This document shows positions 6,114-6,117 of a stretch of DNA of 6,117 nucleotides, in pieces. A model generated the notes under the pieces. That model was not told the origin of the DNA. It made no database searches and was given only the letters and a program-made list of their open reading frames with translations. The position numbers were made by a program, and so were the translations under genes. This DNA comes from DATEJJ01 sp039649115. GTDB taxonomy: Bacteria; Actinomycetota; Actinomycetes; Mycobacteriales; Micromonosporaceae. Positions within the stretch are counted from its first letter, which is position 1. Each line of letters begins with the position of its first letter. The stretch spans positions 1 through 6,117 of the forward strand of contig JBBWZQ010000110.1 in assembly GCA_039649115.1 (NCBI GenBank). Reading direction: 5' to 3'.

Positions 6114-6117
6114 CGGC

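Overview
This window comes from a high-GC actinomycete chromosome. Codon third positions are almost all G or C, several starts are GTG or TTG, and one promoter looks leaderless. A filamentous, Actinoplanes/Micromonospora-like actinomycete fits, but no marker gene here fixes the genus. The core is part of a type VII (ESX) secretion locus. It holds eccB, a tandem pair of small WXG100-family proteins, and a subtilisin-like mycosin (mycP). The other core genes (eccC, eccD, eccE) are not in the window.

Layout, left to right. Positions 1-2505 hold three minus-strand genes that read leftward and are joined by 4-nt GTGA stop/start overlaps. In transcription order they are a YwqJ-type putative deaminase (1792-2505), a SUKH-3 immunity-like protein with a long extra C-terminal region (683-1795), and an unrecognised protein that runs off the left edge (1-686). 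An 83-bp divergent region (2506-2588) separates them from mycP, which reads rightward (2589-3866). A GC-rich hairpin (3865-3893) closes mycP and the convergent ESX genes. On the minus strand, a WXG100 protein (3909-4208) follows 15 nt after a second, WXG100-like protein (4224-4571). A 126-bp gap containing a hairpin separates that gene from eccB (4698-6113), which is complete and starts 4 nt inside the right edge.

How the genes may work together. EccB is a membrane-anchored component of the secretion machine, the two WXG100 proteins are the likely co-secreted pair, and MycP is the membrane-tethered periplasmic protease needed for ESX function. The divergent module resembles the toxin-deaminase/SUKH-immunity pairs of polymorphic toxin systems. 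Its position beside mycP suggests an effector/immunity or self-protection unit linked to the ESX locus, but the deaminase has no visible secretion domain, so that link is inference. The most interesting points are the tightly coupled three-gene deaminase module, the immunity-like N-terminus on the deaminase, the unknown C-terminal region of the SUKH-3 protein, and the degenerate secretion motifs of the WXG100 pair.
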